From Anaeramoeba flamelloides (Eukaryota > Metamonada > Anaeramoebidae), in contig JANTQA010000047.1 in NCBI GenBank assembly GCA_027625915.1, positions 16,368,001 to 16,432,000 on the forward strand: a DNA stretch of 64,000 nucleotides, given 5' to 3'. The notes beneath the pieces were generated by a model. That model was not told where the DNA came from. It was given only the letters and a program-made list of their open reading frames with translations, and ran no database searches. Below are positions 59,383-64,000 of this stretch, piece after piece. The stretch's first letter is position 1, and the number at the start of each line of letters is the position of its first letter. A program made the translations under genes and the position numbers.

Positions 59383-59990
59383 GAAACGATTTAAATTCTA
59401 ATTCAATAGATGAGAGTAGACTTCAAATGTTTGGAATACATCGAGATCCAAATATTTCACAAAATAATACTAATATTAATTTCAATAATACTACTAATAA
59501 TAATAATACCAACAATAACAATAATAGTGGTAGTAGTAGTAGCCCAACCCTTAAAAATAAAACGTCGGTCGCCAGATTAAAAAAATTAAAATTATTTAGA
59601 AAAAAAAAAGAAATTCAGCAAGAAATAGTCTTAGATGAAAAATTATTACAAAAATGGAAAGAAATGTCTGCAATCCGCGATACAAAAAATGGTGAAGTTA
59701 CCATTTTTTTAGATGGCGCCAAAAAATGGGAAAAGAAAATTGCCGTTTTAAAATCCAATATGTTTGCTTTGTTTGATATACGAGAAATGAACCTTTCTTT
59801 TCCCACACATTTATTCCTGATCGACCAAAATTGGAGAATTGTTTTATCACAGCCTTCTGATTATAAAAAAAAAAATGCAATAGTGTTGTCATATAGAGGA
59901 CCAGAAAAAATGAGAATTGGTTTAGCAACCGATTCAATGGAACGATCCAAAGACTGGATCGTTTGCTTTAATCGAGCAAAAAAAATTTAA
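46788..59990 (+). CDS. CH domain / RasGAP-like / PH-like protein, 6 exons
   Basis: Exons 46788-46985, 47106-47267, 47401-47535, 51058-52125, 55343-55822 and 58014-59990, every junction in phase 0, give 1339 aa. Residues about 37-148 are a fimbrin-type calponin homology domain: YDLLLRWVNFQL, then DLK|DCKVLCFLLSQIS across the first junction, LDPTLRAKKFI and ELVAFIARLFLWKPAL. Residues 166-521 are Asn-rich (a run of over 20 Asn from an AAT repeat) and end in a coiled coil. Residues about 522-980 hold an all-helical region and a RasGAP fold (NLFEKNNLTT at 800; IKLKWIYSFLKKEIEYRFPD about 881-900; FLNPENYGF at 919-927). Both arginines usual in RasGAPs are missing (see findings). After another N-rich linker, residues about 1240-1339 resemble a PH domain, with a C-terminal helix carrying Trp (DWIVCF). 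It is probably a cortical actin/Ras adaptor. The first three exons and the last three could be separate genes: exon 4 begins with ATG straight after its acceptor. The shared phase and CH-plus-GAP logic favour one gene. Confidence 0.8.
47673..47905. repeat. Family 4 MITE-like repeat
   Basis: Left CTATTTGTTGAAAAATAAAT then TGAACACAATTTTCATTTGG; right AAAGCGGAAGGAAAATATTG then a CAGTAT end. Confidence 0.55.
47908..48612. repeat. Family 4 repeat split by a later insertion
   Basis: The left end (ACTATTTATTGCAAAATAAA then TTGAACAAAATTTTC) and right end (ATCTGAATGAAAAATTTGTA then TTATTTTGTAATTAACAGTA) belong to one family 4 copy, interrupted by the element at 47973-48453. Confidence 0.5.
47973..48453. 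mobile_element. Tc1/mariner-like MITE with about 60-bp TIRs
   Basis: TACAGTGGTGTAAATAACCC at the left pairs with GGGTTATTTACATCACTGTA at the right; the arms continue through TTAACCCATTAC and AAATTTAACTC. TA flanks and CAGTG ends. Inserted into a family 4 copy. Confidence 0.8.
51566..51640 (+). repeat. AAT microsatellite coding for poly-Asn
   Basis: About 25 AAT units in frame inside exon 4 of the RasGAP-like gene; a shorter one is at 59347-59381. Confidence 0.95.
53874..54465 (-). mobile_element. MITE family 2, copy D
   Basis: Left TAAGGCATTTTTAAAAAAGT then GGGGCA; right TTTGCACGCTTTATTGGAAA, the decayed inverse end. The short open frame at 54332-54538 lies inside it and is not a gene. Confidence 0.65.
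54570..54970 (+). repeat. Dispersed repeat family 3, copy C
   Basis: Direct match to 3960-4330: AAATAAAATTAGTTAATAGT, TCTAACCATTTGATC, then ATTTCAACAAATTT and a long T run. Confidence 0.6.
55823..58013 (+). other. Intron 5 of the RasGAP-like gene (2191 bp)
   Basis: Donor GATAAA|GTAATT, acceptor AAACAATAATAG|CTT, phase 0. A/T-rich; I see no clear repeat of the families above. Confidence 0.8.
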
Positions 59991-61948
59991 TTTTAATAAT
60001 AATTATAATTCATATTTTAATTTTAAGAGTGTTTTTATTTTCAGTATTGATATTCTGTTTTTTTTGGTTTATCATTTTTTTTTTAATCCTTTTTTTCTTT
60101 TTTTACCTAACCTTTTTTTCTTGTTTGTTAGTATATCTTTTTTTCTTTTTCTTGATTTTTTTCAAATTCAAGATATGATCAGTACACATCAACACATTTC
60201 AGTAAGGAATTTGAGTTTAAATCAATTTAATTTCTTTTCAATTTTTTTTTTTATAAATTTTTGTTGTATTTGGAAAAAATGGATTCCATATGAAAGTATT
60301 AAAAATCGGTTAATTTAAACGTGATTAAATATTAAGTTTTGAAAACATATAAAAAATTTAGAAAACTAAATTGAGTTTAAAATTTTTCTAATGACTGTAT
60401 CCAAATATTGTTTTTAGAAACTCTTTGAATTAGGAGAAACAAATTTAGTCAATTCAAAATTCTCTCTCTACCAGACCAAGTGTCCAACTGTTATTTCTTT
60501 ACTATAAATCCGAAAAGAGAATAAATTATGATTCTTTTTTTAATAATTGTTGAATATTATTGGGTTATGAGCTCTCAAGTACAAATTGTGGTTAGTTATT
60601 TGTGCAAAGTTGACAAAATAAGTAATATATTTTTCTTGATATGGTGATATTTATACCATCAAGAAAATAAAATATTTTGTATGTTGTTGAAATAATGAGT
60701 CAAATAGTGTAAGTTATTATTGGTTGAAATGTGTGGTTCTTCAATCAAATAAAATTAATTGAATAAATAAAAAAAAAATTAAAAAAAATTCTTCAAAGTT
60801 TTTTTATTTATTTTTTTATATCATCAAGAAAGCTAGACGAATTTTTTAATTCTAATAAAAGTTATTATGAGTCATTAATCTCAACTATAAAAAATTATTA
60901 ATTTTTCTAAAATATAAAATTATTAAAATGTTATTTTCTTCACCCTCTTTAAACTCCCCAAATAAATAACACTTAGCCAATAACAACACCTTTTGATTTT
61001 TTTTTTTTTTTAATAAAAGAGAAAAGCTGGTTAATTACAATCTATGGAAAATTTACATTTGTTCTATCCATCTGTTTCTTCTATTTTTTATATTTAGATA
61101 CCATTTACAAGAACTCGGCCATTTATTTCTCAAAAAAAAAAAAAAAAAAAAAAAACCCAAAGAGAGAGAGAGAGAAAAATCAATAATACATATAATCAGT
61201 AGAGTATTATCTAACAAAGATTTTTTTTTCTAGATATAATCAATATAAATATTGCAAGAAAAATGGTTATTTTTTCTGATTTTTTTTTAGCTTAGCTTAT
61301 AAAAATAAACAACTAGCGATATTTTTTTTTTGAATTCGGATAGTACGATTTTTTGTATTCTTGGAATTAAGTTACTACAGTTAATAAAAAAAATATAATT
61401 TGAAAATTAAAAAAAAATCCATATAATTGTTTTTTATTTTTAATCTCTATTATCATTATGAACTTCAAATTTTGAAAGAATTGTTGTGAAATTCACAAAT
61501 CCAAATATCAAAATGGTAACTTTCAAGATTGAAATACATTTTCAAAGTTATTTTATTTTCTCCTCTCACGATCCTAAAAGTTGATTTAAATTAATAAAAC
61601 CATCTTTAGAATTCCAATTTTGTAAAAAAAAAAAAATTGATAACCAGTTATTAAATATCAATAGAAAACTCTTATTTTCAAAAATTCCTTTTCCAATCTA
61701 TTTTTGAAGATTAGTGGCTTGAAAAAAAGCAACAAAAATGATTATCAAAAATAAAAAAAAAAAAAATCAAAATGTCCTTTGTTATTTTACTCAATTATAA
61801 GATTCGAGACTAACAAAGATCTTTAATCAAAAAATAAACAATATAATTATTTTTGAAAAAATCATTATTTGGAATTTTTCAAGATTAATTTTTCAAAAAT
61901 ACAAAGACACAATTACTAAAAGAAAAAAAGAATGAAAAAAATATATTT

Positions 61949-62070
61949 GGGATCTCAAAAAGCGCAATTGAGTCACACTTCTATATGACACAGTTGTTAT
62001 CAAAATTTTATCTTAGAACCATTTAATCCTGAAATAAAGTAAAGCTATTTGGCGCTTTTTTTTTGAAAAC
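61949..62070. repeat. Small palindromic repeat
   Basis: GATCTCAAAAAGCGC on the left and GGCGCTTTTTTTTGA on the right; the same ends form the hairpin at 18160-18270 (reverse). Confidence 0.5.
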
Positions 62071-62662
62071 TACAATTTTTTTCATTGTTGTTTTCTTGAG
62101 ATTGATAGGATATCATATATTGGTTTGTTTTTGATTCGTATTAGGTTCTCTTAAAAATTACTATTTTTTTTTTTTTTTAATTTCAGAAAAATTATTTTTC
62201 ATACTAATAACTCGACTATAAAGAAAATTCTCTATTGAAAAATAACATTTTATCATTTAAAAAAACACAATTTCTCATAAATTTTATAAGTGGCGTTAAA
62301 ACACTCATTATTATAACTACCCTTCTAAACAATATATTAAGATTTTTCAATAAGCTCAATAAATCAATTTTATATAAACCAAAAGAATTATAAAAAAAAA
62401 AAAAACTCTTTACATTAATATTACTGGAAACAAAGACTCTATTATGAAATAATGATGAAAATGGGAATAGACCGTGTAAAAACTTTTTATGACTAAAGAA
62501 AAAAAAATTAATAGTTATACTTTATATAAAAAAGAGAAAAAAAATATGGATCTAACAGAAAAAATATTCTTTTTTGGGTTTGTTATTCGATAAGAATTAT
62601 TTCACAGTTGGTGAATCAAAAAAATTTGTAAATCGAGAATATCACCAATAATAAACTTCATT

Positions 62663-63225
62663 TCACTAGAAAAAATCCTACTAAAAATAGCAAATTCACT
62701 TTATTTTTAAGAACCGATCAAACTAAGATTCCTTAGAAATACCAGAAATAATAAACTTCGTATTAGAGTCAATAATCATCAAAGAAATACCTGAACAAAC
62801 CATTAATCTCAAAAAAAAAAAAAATGTTAAATAAAATGTAGCCCTTTTTATTGGAACACTTCGTGCAAAATTTCTCAATTACTAAAGGAAATTAAAATTG
62901 TTGACAATAAGATTTTTGATCTAAATGTATGAATTTTAAAAGAAAATACTAACACCTCACTTTTCTTAATGTAAATTTGGAGTTTCAAACAATTTTTTTT
63001 TCAAATTTATTGTTTTTTTAAAAATTAAACAAAAAAAAGAAAAAATAAAAAAAAAATTTAAAATACAAAAAAAAAAAATATTGACTAAATTAGAAATAAA
63101 AATGATTTTGATCTAAAAAATGAAAATTTATTTTGAGAAGAGTAATGAATTAAACTCAAAGAATATGTTTTATTTCTTCTCAATAAAACTGGTCCCCTTT
63201 GACTGAAAAAGAGTTTATATATTAA
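62663..63225. mobile_element. Family 1-related TIR element inside family 5
   Basis: Right end GTCCCCTTTGACTGAAAAAG then AGTTTATATATTA equals the end of 7547-8264. The left end is weak (AATAAACTTCATTTC). Extent is inferred from the break in family 5. Confidence 0.5.
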
Positions 63226-63267
63226 AATCTTGCCCTGTTGTCGTGGAAGACTGATCACTTAATAAAA

Positions 63268-64000
63268 TTAATTCCATATTGCTACTATTGACATTAAAGC
63301 AAATCCCATTAATGTCACAATATATTTAATCCAGTCTCTGTCCCCATTTAAAACTTCCTTTGCCTCAAGGGTTCCTGCAAACAGGAAAGTGCCTGCAGCT
63401 AAAGATATTATGACTAATGACACCATACTACTGCCGAAGGTTGCAGCAAGCATCCCGAGGAAGATCCCCAAAGGCGATCCAAGGCTAAATAAGAAAATGA
63501 AAATGACAAGTAATTTAGGACTGTATGCCCTATATGTTGCCGCACCGATAGCAAACGAAGCAAATGGCTTGTGTGCAAGTTCCGCAATTGTGATAGAGAT
63601 CGACTCATTGACTTGTCTACATGCACCAAGTGCGAGGCCTTCTAAAACGGCATGAAAGCATAGCGCTGTAACCAAGATAATTGGGAGCGCTTTGCTGGAA
63701 GTTTTTGAATTTAAATATTCGCTAATTTGGTTATGATGATGACCTAATGTTTCTTCCCCCTTTGTATCTGAAACTAAAACTTTCCTTTCATTTGTGGCAT
63801 CATGCTTGTCTTCATTAATTATCTCGTTTTGTGAGCTCGATTCTGTAGATGATTCCAGGCTCGACTCTTGATTTAATTTGGTTCCCTTCTTGGATTCCTT
63901 TTTTGCTACCATTTTTAAAAGTTTGGGAGTCAAAATTACTTCAAGAAAAATAGTAAAGTAAAAACCAACTCCGCATAGAACAGCTGGGAATGGGAATTGA
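63268..64000 (-). CDS. ZIP family zinc/iron transporter, 3' part (cut by window end)
   Basis: The frame is open from the window edge to TAA at 63268, giving about 244 residues of the C-terminal part of an SLC39/ZIP permease, which brings zinc or iron into the cytosol. In order: a membrane helix just inside the edge (FPAVLCGVGFYFTIFLE, equivalent to TM3), a Ser/Glu-rich variable loop with a short metal-binding-type GHHH, TM4 with HAVLEGLALG (His and Glu metal ligands), TM5 with HKPFASFAIG, TM6, TM7 with AGTFLFAGTLEAKEV, and TM8 (YIVTLMGFALMSIVAIW). It resembles the ZIP1-3 subgroup. The coding sequence is clearly less AT-rich than its surroundings. TM1-2 and the start lie outside the window, and the TTG/ATG inside it are not starts. 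Confidence 0.93.
   Translation of the reverse strand, partial: QFPFPAVLCGVGFYFTIFLEVILTPKLLKMVAKKESKKGTKLNQESSLESSTESSSQNEIINEDKHDATNERKVLVSDTKGEETLGHHHNQISEYLNSKTSSKALPIILVTALCFHAVLEGLALGACRQVNESISITIAELAHKPFASFAIGAATYRAYSPKLLVIFIFLFSLGSPLGIFLGMLAATFGSSMVSLVIISLAAGTFLFAGTLEAKEVLNGDRDWIKYIVTLMGFALMSIVAIWN

Larger units (their letters stand above)
61840..63262 (+). repeat. Dispersed repeat family 5 copy B, split
   Basis: Matches 40180-40790 up to GAGAATATCACCAATAATAA (62636-62655), then resumes at GCCCTGTTGTCGTGGAAGAC (about 63234), so the DNA between looks inserted. Confidence 0.5.
59991..63267. other. Intergenic stretch between the RasGAP-like gene and the ZIP gene
   Basis: Convergent 3' flanks. 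Contains a (GA)n tract (about 61162-61175), a small hairpin (61949-62070), a family 5 copy (61840-62660) and a family 1-related element (62663-63225). No gene seen; the open frame at 60064-60318 is F/I-rich and T-run driven. Confidence 0.65.

Noticed and set aside
58107-59990. Gene starting with TTG at 58107
   Set aside because: The frame continues upstream to an acceptor at 58013 with coding sequence, so this is an internal exon.
63389-63655. Plus-strand frame and a second minus frame over the ZIP gene
   Set aside because: Shadows of the ZIP coding sequence, which has all conserved membrane motifs in frame.

Overview
The window is very AT-rich nuclear DNA of a protist. It has spliceosomal introns, genes on both strands, and proteins carrying Asn, Gln or Lys-Glu runs. 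Every gene whose 3' end is visible stops with TAA. I cannot name the species. The base composition, the KE and N tracts and the CH-RasGAP-PH protein would fit an amoeboid flagellate such as Anaeramoeba, or an amoebozoan; this is inference only.

Seven genes can be supported, six of them without doubt. From left to right: a protein with two related winged-helix-like domains and a coiled coil (+, 44-1120); NAD kinase (-, 14956-4602, 3 exons); translation factor eIF6 (+, 19022-23602, 2 exons); the vesicle tether Uso1/p115 (-, 31557-25035); the splicing factor SF3B3/SAP130 (-, 41944-34590, 2 exons); a CH-domain / RasGAP-like / PH-like protein (+, 46788-59990, 6 exons); and the 3' part of a ZIP metal transporter (-, 64000-63268, cut by the window end). 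A possible short first exon lies at 15257-15382. The genes are housekeeping or signalling genes with no functional clustering. I found no operon, tRNA, rRNA or CRISPR array.

The striking property is intron structure. Joining the exons by reading frame and by family alignment gives eight introns of 2.2-4.8 kb, about 28.5 kb or 45% of the window, and two or three of only 117-133 bp. Six of the eight long introns end in ATAG, several with an AAC a few bases upstream and little pyrimidine tract.

The long introns and the intergenic DNA are filled with non-coding repeats, mostly short elements with terminal inverted repeats (TIRs). They include foldback elements with TA flanks, several families of about 600-700 bp, elements nested inside others, one remnant with LINE-like coding sequence, and three clusters of hairpin modules. 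The hairpin clusters sit in introns of NADK, eIF6 and SF3B3 and share the same building blocks. The items most worth a second look are these hairpin clusters, the RasGAP domain lacking both conserved arginines, the intron-end pattern, and an in-frame pyrimidine tract in USO1 that looks like an intron but has no AG.
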